64,000 nt of DNA from positions 186,001-250,000 of the forward strand of contig NZ_JAGYWA010000005.1 of NCBI RefSeq assembly GCF_018383905.1, given 5' to 3'. Of this stretch, positions 1 to 8,186 are shown one piece after another (the stretch's first letter is position 1; each line of letters begins with the position of its first letter). Position numbers and translations under genes: made by a program. This DNA is from Flavobacterium branchiicola. Its GTDB lineage: Bacteria > Bacteroidota > Bacteroidia > Flavobacteriales > Flavobacteriaceae. The notes below the pieces were generated by a model. It ran no database searches and was not told where the DNA came from. It saw only the letters and a list, made by a program, of their open reading frames with translations.

Positions 1-89
1 TAAGAAACCCGAACTTACCTTTGGATTTTGCCAACGAATTAAAAGACGATATTCAATGGCCAAAACAATACGAAAGAGCTAAACTTTAA
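1..89 (+). CDS. 3' end of an unidentified gene (partial)
   Basis: An open frame enters from the left edge and ends at a TAA at 87-89. The last residues read LPLDFANELKDDIQWPKQY followed by ERAKL. Only about 28 codons are present and I do not recognise the family. The gene runs in the same direction as the oxidoreductase that follows, from which a palindromic repeat separates it. Confidence 0.6.
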   Translation, partial: RNPNLPLDFANELKDDIQWPKQYERAKL

Positions 90-99
90 TATTTCATTA

Positions 100-176
100 G
101 CCACGAATTGCACAAATAAGCACAAATCAGTGCACATAAAAAATTTAAATTCGTGAAAATTCGTGCAATTCGTGGC
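100..176. repeat. Palindromic intergenic repeat, GCCACGAATTGCAC type
   Basis: GCCACGAATTGCAC (100-113) is repeated as a perfect inverted copy at 163-176, with about 50 bp of AT-rich sequence between. The same family (GCCACGAATT...AATTCGTGGC) appears at 17726-17787 and 51734-51861. It lies just before the start of the oxidoreductase, so it would be in that gene's leader. Confidence 0.75.
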
Positions 177-193
177 AACAAAAAAACAAAACA

Positions 194-1234
194 ATGCAAA
201 AAATAAGAACAGCATTATTATCATATGGAATGTCGGGAAAAGTTTTTCACGCGCCTTTCTTAGACATTCATCCCGGATTTGAACTATTAGGATCTTGGGA
301 AAGAAGTAAAAAACTCATTCAGGAAGATTATCCTGAAGTAAAAAGCTACCCTTCTATAGATGCTTTATTAGAAGACGATATTGAACTTGTTATTGTAAAT
401 ACACCCGTAGGCACACATTACGAATATGCCAAAAAAGTACTTTTGGCCGGAAAACATGCAGTTGTAGAAAAAGCATTTACAACAACCGTAGCAGAAGCAG
501 AAGAATTAACTCAAATCGCAAAAGAGAAAGGACTAAAACTAGCCGTTTTTCAGAACAGAAGATGGGACAGTGATTTTAAAACAGTTCAGAAAATAATTAA
601 CGACGGCGTTTTGGGCGAATTAGTAGAAGCCGAATTTCACTTTGACCGCTACAATCCCTTATTAAGCGCAAAAGCACACAAGGAAACCGCAAATGACGGA
701 GCCGGAATCCTGAAAGATTTAGGTCCGCATTTAATAGATCAGGCCGTTTGTTTATTTGGCTCTCCAAAGTCGGTTTTTGCTGATATCAGAATCACACGAG
801 AAAATTCTTTGGTAGATGACTGGATTGATTTACTATTGATTTATGAAGTTTTCAGAGTTAGATTGAAAGCCGGATTCTTTGTACGAGAAGCCAATCCTGC
901 TTATACCATTCACGGTAAAAAAGGTTCTTTCTTAAAACCACGCGGCGATGTTCAGGAAGATGAATTAAAAATTGGAGAAAAACCTAATTTAGAAAACTGG
1001 GGAACAGAATCTGAAGATTTACAAGGTCTTTTACATACTGAAATTGACGGAACACCTGTTCGCAAAAAAGTTCCGACACTACAAGGAAATTATTTTTCGT
1101 TTTTTGATGGCTTTTACAATTCTATTACCAACAACACAACAGAACCAGTTACCGGACAAGACGGTGTTAAAGTAATGCAGATTATCGAAGCCGCAATTGC
1201 AAGTAACAACGAACAAAGAGTTGTTGACTTGTAA
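194..1234 (+). CDS. Gfo/Idh/MocA family oxidoreductase
   Basis: A 346-residue NAD(P)-dependent sugar or polyol oxidoreductase, probably cytosolic as no signal peptide is seen. The N-terminal Rossmann fold starts at RTALLSYGMSGKVFHAPF and includes VNTPVGTHYEYA and the family's catalytic Lys region VVEKAF (about residue 93). The C-terminal substrate domain carries GILKDLGPHLIDQA (about 175-190), with the His typical of the family. Length and layout match YdgJ/scyllo-inositol dehydrogenase-like proteins. The substrate cannot be read from sequence, and neither neighbour is a sugar gene. The ATG at 194 follows the palindromic repeat and starts the fold correctly. Confidence 0.88.
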   Translation: MQKIRTALLSYGMSGKVFHAPFLDIHPGFELLGSWERSKKLIQEDYPEVKSYPSIDALLEDDIELVIVNTPVGTHYEYAKKVLLAGKHAVVEKAFTTTVAEAEELTQIAKEKGLKLAVFQNRRWDSDFKTVQKIINDGVLGELVEAEFHFDRYNPLLSAKAHKETANDGAGILKDLGPHLIDQAVCLFGSPKSVFADIRITRENSLVDDWIDLLLIYEVFRVRLKAGFFVREANPAYTIHGKKGSFLKPRGDVQEDELKIGEKPNLENWGTESEDLQGLLHTEIDGTPVRKKVPTLQGNYFSFFDGFYNSITNNTTEPVTGQDGVKVMQIIEAAIASNNEQRVVDL

Positions 1235-1245
1235 TTTGTTAATTA

Positions 1246-1277
1246 GATAATTTGATAATTTGATAATTTGATAATTT
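1246..1277. repeat. Four tandem copies of the 8-mer GATAATTT
   Basis: GATAATTT occurs four times head to tail directly downstream of the oxidoreductase stop. The position is intergenic and away from any visible promoter, so I infer no function. Slippage could make the copy number variable. Confidence 0.8.
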
Positions 1278-1330
1278 TACAACAAAATAACTTAGTATAT
1301 CAACATCTTAGAAATTAAAAAAGATAAAAA

Positions 1331-1466
1331 GGACTTCGACTTCGCTCAGTCTGACAGCAGGACAACAATTTTAATCGTAAAAAACTCGTGTACGTTTGTC
1401 TCCCTGAGCGGAGTCGAAGGGCGATCCAATTGAAACAAAGGCTTCGACTTCGCTCAGCCAGACAGA
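1331..1466. repeat. Three copies of a CTTCGACTTCGCTCAG intergenic repeat
   Basis: CTTCGACTTCGCTCAG occurs at about 1334 and 1442 in direct orientation. An inverted counterpart, CTGAGCGGAGTCGAAG, occurs at about 1404. The repeats fill most of the 315-bp gap between the oxidoreductase and rplY, which otherwise holds the tandem 8-mers and the rplY terminator. This resembles dispersed REP-like repeats of flavobacterial genomes; no ORF is present. Confidence 0.7.
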
Positions 1467-1500
1467 AGAAAACCTTAGTACTTCAGCACCTTAGAAACAA

Positions 1501-1532
1501 AAAAAGCCCCAATCTTGCGATTGGGGCTTTTT
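1501..1532 (-). terminator. Terminator of rplY
   Basis: A 14-bp perfect stem, AAAAAGCCCCAATC / GATTGGGGCTTTTT, closes a TTGC loop 18 bp after the rplY stop codon. The A tract at its left end gives a U run on the minus-strand transcript. The T run on the right side means it could work in both directions. Confidence 0.88.
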
Positions 1533-1549
1533 GTATAGAGTGAAAAAAA

Positions 1550-2161
1550 TTATTTTTTCTTTCCTTTTGCAGGAGCTTTTGCAGCTTTTGCAGCTTCTTG
1601 AGCAGCTTTCATAGCAGCACGAGAAATTCTTACCTGAGCAACAACAGTGTTCTCTGGGTGCATAATTTTGTATTCTGGTTTTCCAACTTTAGTAACATAT
1701 AATTTGTTACCCATTTCAAGTGGAGTGATGTCAGCTTCAACAAAATCAGGAAGATTTGCTGGTAAAGCTTTAACTTTTAATTTACGAGTGTTAAGACGTA
1801 AAACACCACCTGCAAGAACACCTTTAGATGTACCAACGATTTTCACAGGAACTTCCATAGTGATTTCTTTATCATCAAATAATTGGAAGAAATCAATGTG
1901 TAAAATTTTGTCAGATACCGGGTGAACCTGGATATCTTGTAAAATTGCGTTGAATGATTTTCCTTTTCCAAGCTCAATCACAACTGTGTGTGCGTTTGGA
2001 GTGTAAACCAAGTTTTTGAACGCTGCAGCGTCTGCTGAGAAGTGTACTGCCTGATTTCCTCCGTATAACACGCAAGGAACCGCTCCAGCATTACGTAAGG
2101 CTTTAGTTGACACTTTGCCCACGCTTTCTCTTTCTGATCCTTTAATTGTAATCGATTTCAT
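1550..2161 (-). CDS. rplY: 50S ribosomal protein L25 / general stress protein Ctc
   Basis: A 203-residue long-form L25 (TL5/Ctc type) that binds 5S rRNA in the large subunit. The N-terminal L25 domain (about 1-90) contains [24 protein letters not shown] and the HIDFFQL motif. A second beta domain follows (about 95-185) and the tail is Lys/Ala-rich ([14 protein letters not shown]). It lies 129 bp downstream of prs on the same strand, a pairing known from many bacteria, and probably shares its transcript. Its own terminator follows. Confidence 0.95.
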   Translation of the reverse strand: MKSITIKGSERESVGKVSTKALRNAGAVPCVLYGGNQAVHFSADAAAFKNLVYTPNAHTVVIELGKGKSFNAILQDIQVHPVSDKILHIDFFQLFDDKEITMEVPVKIVGTSKGVLAGGVLRLNTRKLKVKALPANLPDFVEADITPLEMGNKLYVTKVGKPEYKIMHPENTVVAQVRISRAAMKAAQEAAKAAKAPAKGKKK

Positions 2162-2201
2162 TGTAAAAAAATATAATTATTAATAAATATTATTCTTTGT
2201 T

Positions 2202-2276
2202 GTAAGCTTTAAGCAATACGCTTTAGGCTTTTTTTAATGATTTTTTTGCAAAATGCTTAAAGCTTACCGCCTAAAG
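2202..2276. repeat. Compound inverted repeat between prs and rplY
   Basis: GTAAGCTTTAAGCA (2202-2215) matches TGCTTAAAGCTTAC (2254-2267) as a perfect 14-bp inverted repeat. A second pair, GCTTTAGGC / GCCTAAAGC, sits just 3' of each arm. The transcribed spacer could fold into a strong stem between the two coding regions. It may be a REP-type element or an mRNA processing or attenuation structure; the sequence does not decide. Confidence 0.65.
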
Positions 2277-2290
2277 CCTATTGCCAAAAA

Positions 2291-3232
2291 TTACATTATG
2301 AATTTTCCACTAATGGAATTGTTGTGGTGCACCATGTGCATAACTTCTGCAAAAAGAGGTGCACAACTCACGACTTTTATTTTGTTTGACTGTTTCTTTA
2401 ACGGAATAGAATCGGTAACGATTAACTCTGTTAATTTTGAATTTTCAATTTTCTCATACGCACTACCAGATAATATGGCGTGTGTGCAAATTGCTCTTAC
2501 GCTTAGTGCTCCTTTTTCGATCATTAGATCTGCAGCTTTCGCCAAAGTTCCTCCTGTATCGATCATGTCGTCCACTAATATTACGTTACGTCCTTTTACT
2601 TCACCAATTAGCTCCATAGTGTCGATAACGTTGGCTGCTTTTCTTTGTTTGTAACAGATTACTACATCTGATTCTAAAAACTTAGAGTAAGCATATGCTC
2701 TTTTTGAACCTCCCATATCCGGAGATGCAATTGTCAGATTTTCTAACTTTAAACTTTCCACGTATGGTAAAAAGATGGTAGATGCAAATAAATGATCTAC
2801 TGGTTTTTCGAAAAACCCCTGGATTTGATCTGCGTGTAAATCCATTGTCATTACTCTTGTCGCTCCGGCAGCATCTAATAAATTAGCTACTAATTTTGCT
2901 CCAATCGGTACTCTTGGTTTGTCTTTTCTATCTTGTCTTGCCCAACCAAAATAAGGCATTACAGCTGTAATATGTCTTGCCGATGCACGTTTTGCTGCAT
3001 CAATCATTAATAACAATTCCATCAAATTATCTGCAGTTGGAAATGTTGAGCACACGATAAAAACGCGTAATCCTCTTATTGATTCTTCGTATGATGGCTG
3101 AAATTCTCCATCGCTATACGTTGACATCGTTACTTTTCCTAACGGAATTCCGTATTGTTCTGCAATTTTTTCTGCAAGATAAACACTTTGTGAACAAGCA
3201 AAAATTTTAGCTTCTGGTTCTAGGTGCGACAT
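2291..3232 (-). CDS. prs: Ribose-phosphate pyrophosphokinase (PRPP synthetase)
   Basis: A 313-residue cytosolic enzyme that makes PRPP from ribose-5-phosphate and ATP for nucleotide, histidine and tryptophan synthesis. Visible signatures are GWARQDRKDKPRVPIGAKL (about 98-116), the Mg/ribose-phosphate loop TMDLHADQIQGFF (about 129-141) and the PRPP loop ILVDDMIDTGGTL (about 216-228). The length is normal for class I enzymes. The ATG at 3232 gives the expected N-terminus, with a -7 promoter box about 120 bp upstream. Confidence 0.97.
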   Translation of the reverse strand: MSHLEPEAKIFACSQSVYLAEKIAEQYGIPLGKVTMSTYSDGEFQPSYEESIRGLRVFIVCSTFPTADNLMELLLMIDAAKRASARHITAVMPYFGWARQDRKDKPRVPIGAKLVANLLDAAGATRVMTMDLHADQIQGFFEKPVDHLFASTIFLPYVESLKLENLTIASPDMGGSKRAYAYSKFLESDVVICYKQRKAANVIDTMELIGEVKGRNVILVDDMIDTGGTLAKAADLMIEKGALSVRAICTHAILSGSAYEKIENSKLTELIVTDSIPLKKQSNKIKVVSCAPLFAEVMHMVHHNNSISGKFIM

Positions 3233-3354
3233 TATAATTGTTGTTTTTGCTCCGTTGCACTTAGTACAATTTTACTTTATCCTTTTAGATAAAGCGAAAC
3301 GCGTATAAATGCCTCGGGTGTAGTTAGTTGTGTGTGCGTCGTTTTAACGAGGTG

Positions 3355-3362
3355 CAAATTTA
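3355..3362 (-). promoter_or_regulatory. Probable prs promoter (-7 box)
   Basis: On the minus strand this reads TAAATTTG, matching the Bacteroidota sigma-A -7 consensus TAnnTTTG, followed by CACC. It would give a leader of roughly 110 nt before prs. A clear -33 TTG element is not visible. Confidence 0.5.
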
Positions 3363-3428
3363 TAAAATTTATTGAACACTGAAAGGAAATATTTAAGTAT
3401 TTTTATTAGAATGTTTAAATTTATTTTT

Positions 3429-3436
3429 TACATTTG
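3429..3436 (+). promoter_or_regulatory. Probable tRNA-Leu promoter (-7 box)
   Basis: TACATTTG fits the Bacteroidota -7 consensus TAnnTTTG and lies about 84 bp before the tRNA 5' end. It faces away from the prs promoter. Both boxes run into the same TTTGCACC sequence. Confidence 0.5.
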
Positions 3437-3519
3437 CACCGTGTTAAAGGAATGACAGTATTTATGACTTCATTCTATTGCGTTAAAATGATCGTTTAGA
3501 TTGTTTTTTCGTCTGCTAA

Positions 3520-3599
3520 GCCCGGATGGCGGAATTGGTAGACGCGCTGGTCTCAAACACCTGTGGGAAACCGTGCCGGTTCGACTCCGGCTCCGGGTA
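3520..3599 (+). tRNA. tRNA-Leu (anticodon CAA)
   Basis: The cloverleaf is readable: acceptor arm GCCCGGA with TCCGGGT (first pair G:U), a D arm GCGGAATTGGTAGACGC, and an anticodon loop CTCAAAC giving CAA, which reads UUG. A class II variable arm (TGTGGGAAACCGT) and the T arm GCCGGTTCGACTCCGGC follow. The 3' CCA is not encoded. The anticodon stem has one T:T mismatch. A strong terminator follows at once. Confidence 0.95.
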
Positions 3600-3604
3600 C
3601 GTAA

Positions 3605-3633
3605 AACCTCTTCTTAACGGAAGAGGTTTTTTT
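3605..3633 (+). terminator. Terminator after tRNA-Leu
   Basis: A 9-bp perfect stem, AACCTCTTC / GAAGAGGTT, with a six-base loop and a run of seven T starts five bases after the tRNA. Confidence 0.92.
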
Positions 3634-3722
3634 ATACCCAAAAGTCTATAACTTTTAGAATAAAAAACATACGACCGTTCTGTAAAATTACAACAAAACA
3701 ACCCAAAACTTATACCTACTGT

Positions 3723-5507
3723 ATGAAAACCAGATTATTACTCCTTTTTTTATTAGTATCATCAATTTCAATTGCCCAGAAAATCAGATGGGATAATTTA
3801 AACGTTAGAAGAGAAATACAACCTTCATTATTTTTAAAGGAAGATCCATTGGATGTTGGCTTTTTTTACACTTCAACAGATCACGAATTTTATGCTGATC
3901 CAACTATGCATTATAATGTATCAGATGCTGGTTTTTTGTATAATACCTATATTAGCAATAATCTCGGATTTCCTAAACTGGTTGCATTATTAGAATATAA
4001 ATATCAACCGGCAACTTTACATTTAATTAAAAAAGATTTAAAATATCAGGTGGCTGTAGTTTCCCATATATATGCGAATCTGATTTTAATTGATCCCGAA
4101 AAAGGTGTTTTTGATGTTCAGGAAATCAAATTAGGCGATATTGACCTGGTTAATCCTGTTGGAAACATAAAAGGATTTAACTCTAATCTGGGTTATCTTG
4201 ATTACCCAAATAACCTAAAAACCACATTATTAAGATCTGATTTATCAGAGTTTGAGGCCAATCAATATAGAGATCCGAAAAACACTACTCTACCAAGAAG
4301 TACAGATGTTAAAGAAGTAGACCAAATACAATTGGCAAAATTATGTTTTAAAGTGGGGAGTCTTCTTCATGGTAAATTTCACGTTCATGGAAAATATTCC
4401 TCGCTTTCATTTAATTATTTAAAAGACGATAAAAATTTTAATAGTGACAATTTCAATAAAGCCTCTCAATTAATCAATGCGGGAATTGATCCAATTGATG
4501 AATCGAAAGTCAGACAAGCTATCGAAATTTGGAAAACGGAAGCACAGTCCATCACTAATCTAGAAGACAAAAAGAATAAGAAATACTACATCGCTATTCA
4601 GGAAAACATTTTACAAAGTTATAATGTTTTAAGAGATTTCACTGAAACTGATGAACTTGCAAACAATCTTAAAACCATAGATACAAAGAATGAAATTGCC
4701 GATGCATTAATTTCTAATAAAAAGAAAAATGCAGTTCCCGCAGAAAAAAAGGAAATTGTTTACTCTCCGGTTCCACAACGTTTTGCGCAATGGGATATTA
4801 CTCGTTTTTTAAAGAAAAAAAGCAACCAGATTAACCCTTTAATTCATTTGCCACCCGGAAAATTCGACATCAAGTTAAATGATATGAATCTTTATAAAAA
4901 TGCAACTATATTATTTAAGGAAACCAAAGCTGATTCTGAAAATTACAACAAATTAATTAACATATTCCTTCAGATTACCACATACGAACGTAATTCCTCA
5001 AACTCTGCACTCCCAAAAGAAGCAAACGAAAGTGTTATTAACTTTAATTTATTTTGCGAAAAAATACAGGATGAGAAAAAGAAATTTGATGCAACATTCG
5101 ATTTTAAGAATGACGCTAATTCCTATCAATTCAAATTAAAAAAACACCTCTTAACTCTTCATAAAATAGAAGAATTTACCGTTTTTAATGATGCTTTATC
5201 TATCGCTATAGATAAAACAATACTACATACAAAACCAAACAATATTGCTCTGGCACATGATTTTGCAGATTTTAATACAGCAGTTACTCTTAAAGGAGTA
5301 ACAAATTCAAATAAATATGACAATACTATTGATGAAACATTAGCGCGTATCAACACTTATTTAAACGAAAAATATCCTGATCAAAATCTGGAAGCTTTTT
5401 TTGAATTTAAAAATATGTGCAGATTGATTAAAGAAAATAAAAAATTTACACCTCTTGAGATGAGTTATTTCTCTAACACTTTACGCTATATTTATACATA
5501 TTGTTAA
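3723..5507 (+). CDS. Secreted or periplasmic protein of unknown function
   Basis: A 594-residue protein with a clear signal peptide (MKTRLLLLFLLVSSISIAQ, cleavage near residue 18-19) and no later membrane segment. The mature part is rich in Lys, Asn and Asp, with long predicted helices from about residue 240 onward (FNKASQLINAGIDPIDESK). I recognise no catalytic motif or family. It is a single-gene unit: the tRNA terminator is upstream and a long hairpin terminator lies downstream. The ATG at 3723 begins directly with the signal peptide. Confidence 0.75.
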   Translation: MKTRLLLLFLLVSSISIAQKIRWDNLNVRREIQPSLFLKEDPLDVGFFYTSTDHEFYADPTMHYNVSDAGFLYNTYISNNLGFPKLVALLEYKYQPATLHLIKKDLKYQVAVVSHIYANLILIDPEKGVFDVQEIKLGDIDLVNPVGNIKGFNSNLGYLDYPNNLKTTLLRSDLSEFEANQYRDPKNTTLPRSTDVKEVDQIQLAKLCFKVGSLLHGKFHVHGKYSSLSFNYLKDDKNFNSDNFNKASQLINAGIDPIDESKVRQAIEIWKTEAQSITNLEDKKNKKYYIAIQENILQSYNVLRDFTETDELANNLKTIDTKNEIADALISNKKKNAVPAEKKEIVYSPVPQRFAQWDITRFLKKKSNQINPLIHLPPGKFDIKLNDMNLYKNATILFKETKADSENYNKLINIFLQITTYERNSSNSALPKEANESVINFNLFCEKIQDEKKKFDATFDFKNDANSYQFKLKKHLLTLHKIEEFTVFNDALSIAIDKTILHTKPNNIALAHDFADFNTAVTLKGVTNSNKYDNTIDETLARINTYLNEKYPDQNLEAFFEFKNMCRLIKENKKFTPLEMSYFSNTLRYIYTYC

Positions 5508-5517
5508 GTCGGGAAAA

Positions 5518-5560
5518 TCACAAAAAAAACCTTTTCAGAATGAGAAGGTTTTTTTTGTGA
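5518..5560. terminator. Long bidirectional hairpin terminator
   Basis: A near-perfect palindrome pairs TCACAAAAAAAACCTT with AAGGTTTTTTTTGTGA around a short loop. It lies between the convergent 594-residue orphan gene (+) and the OsmC gene (-). The A and T runs on both flanks suit termination from either side. Confidence 0.88.
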
Positions 5561-5631
5561 TTTTTTTGAACCATTTAAGTTATATAAGTTCATTTAATTC
5601 TATGGCCTTACCGATACAATGTTATATTTAC

Positions 5632-6108
5632 TTATATAGTGAAGACCTCACAACTCGCATTATGCAAAACAGGAAAATTGCAGGAATTAGCAATAAAACA
5701 CAATTGATTTGCTTTAAAATGTAACTCTAAAGCCAACTCTACTTTATCTGGGTTTACAATTGTAACTTTTGGATTTAAACACACTTCTATAATACGTCCG
5801 CTTCCATCTTCATTTACTTCAAGAGTTGCTTCTGCATTGTCTGAATAATTAATGACTTCTATTCCGTTTTGGGAGCAGACATATAAATACGACATCATGT
5901 GGCAGGAAACTAAACTGCTTAACAACAAATCTTCGGGATTGTATAATTCCGGGTCACCTTTGAAGCCTTTTGCTGCCGAAATGTCTAAAACTGGTTTTCC
6001 TTCAATTTTAATTTGATGGGTTTTGCTGTAGAATCTTTTGGAAGAATCTGCTGCATTTTGTTTGGAAGTCCAGTTTAATTGTGCTTTGAATAGATGTTTG
6101 AATCCCAT
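5632..6108 (-). CDS. OsmC family protein
   Basis: A 158-residue cytosolic OsmC/Ohr-fold protein, a family of thiol peroxidases acting on organic hydroperoxides. Features are the helix DLLLSSLVSCHMMSYLYVCSQNG (Cys near 69 and 78), the conserved PEDLL turn and a later CFIANSC pair. This is the OsmC-like branch rather than classical Ohr, because Cys spacing differs from VCP-type Ohr motifs; peroxidase activity is therefore inferred. It sits 11 bp downstream of the lipoprotein gene on the same strand. Confidence 0.85.
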   Translation of the reverse strand: MGFKHLFKAQLNWTSKQNAADSSKRFYSKTHQIKIEGKPVLDISAAKGFKGDPELYNPEDLLLSSLVSCHMMSYLYVCSQNGIEVINYSDNAEATLEVNEDGSGRIIEVCLNPKVTIVNPDKVELALELHFKANQLCFIANSCNFPVLHNASCEVFTI

Positions 6109-6119
6109 AACTTATTTGA

Positions 6120-6743
6120 TTATTGTACTGATTCTATTTTCTCAATAAACCATTTTGCGCCTATCTTTTTTAAAGAATACTTATAGCTTCCAGATATAGG
6201 TAAAACAAATTTAATCTCTGAATTAAACTCATCCTTTTGATTTACAACATATTTACTTTTATCGATATTTGAAAGATCTTCCTCAAACGCTTCTTGTGTG
6301 AGAAAAAAATGATCATAATCAAAACCATAAGGTGGCCCATCATTTTCTGGATTTTCCTTATAATATTTGTCTGCTTCTAAAAACAATGTTTCTTCGTTTT
6401 TAAGAAGATTATCCGTCAAAAAATCACTTTTTTTCAATTCCAAAATATATTTTTCAGCTTCGTTAAAATCTACATAATAATTCTCAGCCTCTTCGTTTTC
6501 TTTTGTATCTATTTGTCCTCCTCCAACAACTTCATATTTACCCAATACATCTCTATTTTTAATATACCATTTCATGAAGTTTTTGACTAATTCAATTTGC
6601 TCCTGACTATTATCAGATATATCTGAATTTTTGCCTGAATCTACTTTAACAATAGAACTTTTCTCTTGCTTACTTTTATCTTTATTTTCACAGCTTTGAA
6701 GAAATAAAAGAGATAATAAAATATAAATAATTTTCCTTTTCAT
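6120..6743 (-). CDS. Hypothetical lipoprotein
   Basis: A 207-residue protein with a type II signal peptide (MKRKIIYILLSLLFLQSC, lipobox LQSC, Cys at 18) followed by an acidic, charged mature domain. A Tyr/Glu/Asp-rich stretch ends in SGSYKYSLKKIGAKWFIEKIESVQ, which looks like the last strands of an NTF2-like or similar small beta domain, but I cannot assign a family. It precedes the OsmC gene by 11 bp and may be cotranscribed. Confidence 0.75.
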   Translation of the reverse strand: MKRKIIYILLSLLFLQSCENKDKSKQEKSSIVKVDSGKNSDISDNSQEQIELVKNFMKWYIKNRDVLGKYEVVGGGQIDTKENEEAENYYVDFNEAEKYILELKKSDFLTDNLLKNEETLFLEADKYYKENPENDGPPYGFDYDHFFLTQEAFEEDLSNIDKSKYVVNQKDEFNSEIKFVLPISGSYKYSLKKIGAKWFIEKIESVQ

Positions 6744-6830
6744 ATTACAATTTTTCAGTTATCTAAAATGAAATTAAGTTCGCTAAGTTAAGGTTTTATA
6801 AATCTAGGGGAATTAATTTCATTTTAAAAC

Positions 6831-6868
6831 AAAAAAACCTCAAAAGCCACAACTTTCGAGGTTTTTAG
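6831..6868. terminator. Terminator of the ara operon
   Basis: AAAAACCTC and GAGGTTTTT pair around an inner stem (CTCAAAAG with CTTTCGAG). It is 32 bp beyond the stop of the last ara operon gene, and the left A run gives the U run on the minus strand. Confidence 0.8.
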
Positions 6869-6900
6869 AAAATTACTAAATTAATAAACAGATGCTAAAA

Positions 6901-8085
6901 CTATTTCTGCACAGAGAATTTAAACGTAGTTTTAGTTTTATAATTTTCTCCCGGGTTTAAAACCGTTGTTGGGAAATTTTTCTGGTTCGGAGAATCCGGA
7001 TAATGTTCTGTTTCCAGGCATAATCCTGTTCTGTGTGCAAAAGTTCCGCCGTTTGGCATTGGCAATGTTCCGTCAAGGAAGTTTCCAGAGTAGAACTGAA
7101 TTCCAGGTTCGTCTGTTGTCATTTCCATTACTCTTCCGCTTGCGGCGTGGTATACTTTTGCAATGATTGTTTTTCCTTTTTCAGGATTGTTCAATACCCA
7201 GCAATGGTCGTAACCCTTTCCTCTTTCTAATTGCTCGTTTTTAACAGCAATATCTTTTCCAATTAATTTTGGCGTTCTAAAATCGAAAGGAGTTCCCGCA
7301 ACATCATCTAATTTTCCTGTCGGAATTAAAGTCGCATCAACCGGAACTAATTTATCTGCATTTAAAGTCAATTCGTGATCTAAGATTGTTTTTGTAAAAT
7401 CTCCGGATAAATTGAAATAAGAATGTTGCGTCAAGTTAACAACCGTTTTTTTATCTGTTGATGCTTCGTAAAGTACTTCTAACTGATTGTTGTTTGTCAA
7501 TGTATAAGTCACAATTACTTTTAAGTTTCCCGGATAACCTTCTTCCATATCTTTACTCAAATAAGATAATTTTAAAGAAGCTGTTTCACCAGATTTAACC
7601 TCATCGGCTTTCCAAACTACATTAAAAAATCCTTGCGGACCTCCGTGCAAAGCATTTGGAGCATTGTTAATTGCTAACTGATATTCTTTTCCGTCAAGCG
7701 AAAATTTACCTTTAGCAATTCGATTTCCGTATCTTCCGATCAAAGCTCCGAAGAAGGGATTTTCTTTTTCGTATTGTGCCAAATTACTAAATCCGATTAC
7801 TACATTTTCTGAAACACCTTCTTTATTCGGCACTTTTAAATCTGTGATTCTTCCACCAAAAGTGATAATATCAACTTCCATCCCTTTTTGGTTTTTCAGT
7901 TTATAACTCTCGACTTTTTCTCCTTTAGCGGTTGTTCCGTATTCTGATTTTTCGATCGTAACCTTCGCTTTTTGATCCGAAGAAACTGCAGTGGTATCCA
8001 TTTTTTTATCGTTTTTGCATTGAACAGAAATCGCAGCCAAACTCAAAAGACTCAGGCCGAAAACACAACGTTTTAATACATTCAT
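6901..8085 (-). CDS. galM: Aldose 1-epimerase, exported lipoprotein form
   Basis: A 394-residue mutarotase that interconverts alpha and beta anomers of sugars. Conserved pieces are NALHGG (about 142), the catalytic His region TQHSYFNLSG (about 221) and the catalytic Glu region CLETEHYPDSPNQ (about 354). The N-terminus is a signal peptide ending in a lipobox-like SVQC (Cys near 23), so the enzyme should work outside the cytoplasm. That differs from the leaderless galM at 32.5 kb. As last gene of araBDA-galM it probably supplies the anomer needed for arabinose uptake or isomerisation. Confidence 0.93.
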   Translation of the reverse strand: MNVLKRCVFGLSLLSLAAISVQCKNDKKMDTTAVSSDQKAKVTIEKSEYGTTAKGEKVESYKLKNQKGMEVDIITFGGRITDLKVPNKEGVSENVVIGFSNLAQYEKENPFFGALIGRYGNRIAKGKFSLDGKEYQLAINNAPNALHGGPQGFFNVVWKADEVKSGETASLKLSYLSKDMEEGYPGNLKVIVTYTLTNNNQLEVLYEASTDKKTVVNLTQHSYFNLSGDFTKTILDHELTLNADKLVPVDATLIPTGKLDDVAGTPFDFRTPKLIGKDIAVKNEQLERGKGYDHCWVLNNPEKGKTIIAKVYHAASGRVMEMTTDEPGIQFYSGNFLDGTLPMPNGGTFAHRTGLCLETEHYPDSPNQKNFPTTVLNPGENYKTKTTFKFSVQK

Positions 8086-8100
8086 AATTGATAATTTATT

Positions 8101-8186
8101 TTTTGTGAAATGTGAAATGTTAGATGTAAAAGCTAAAAATAAGAAAAACTTAGAACCTTAGCAACTTAGAATCTTAGCATCTCAGA
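8101..8186. repeat. Short CTTAGAA/CTTAGCA repeats between araA and galM
   Basis: The 101-bp spacer contains several imperfect direct repeats of ACTTAGAAYCTTAGCA. I see no promoter box. This is the kind of low-complexity intercistronic repeat found elsewhere in the window. Confidence 0.5.

Noticed and set aside
100..176. CRISPR-like array
   Set aside because: Only two inverted copies with one spacer; no regular direct repeats of CRISPR size here or elsewhere in the window.
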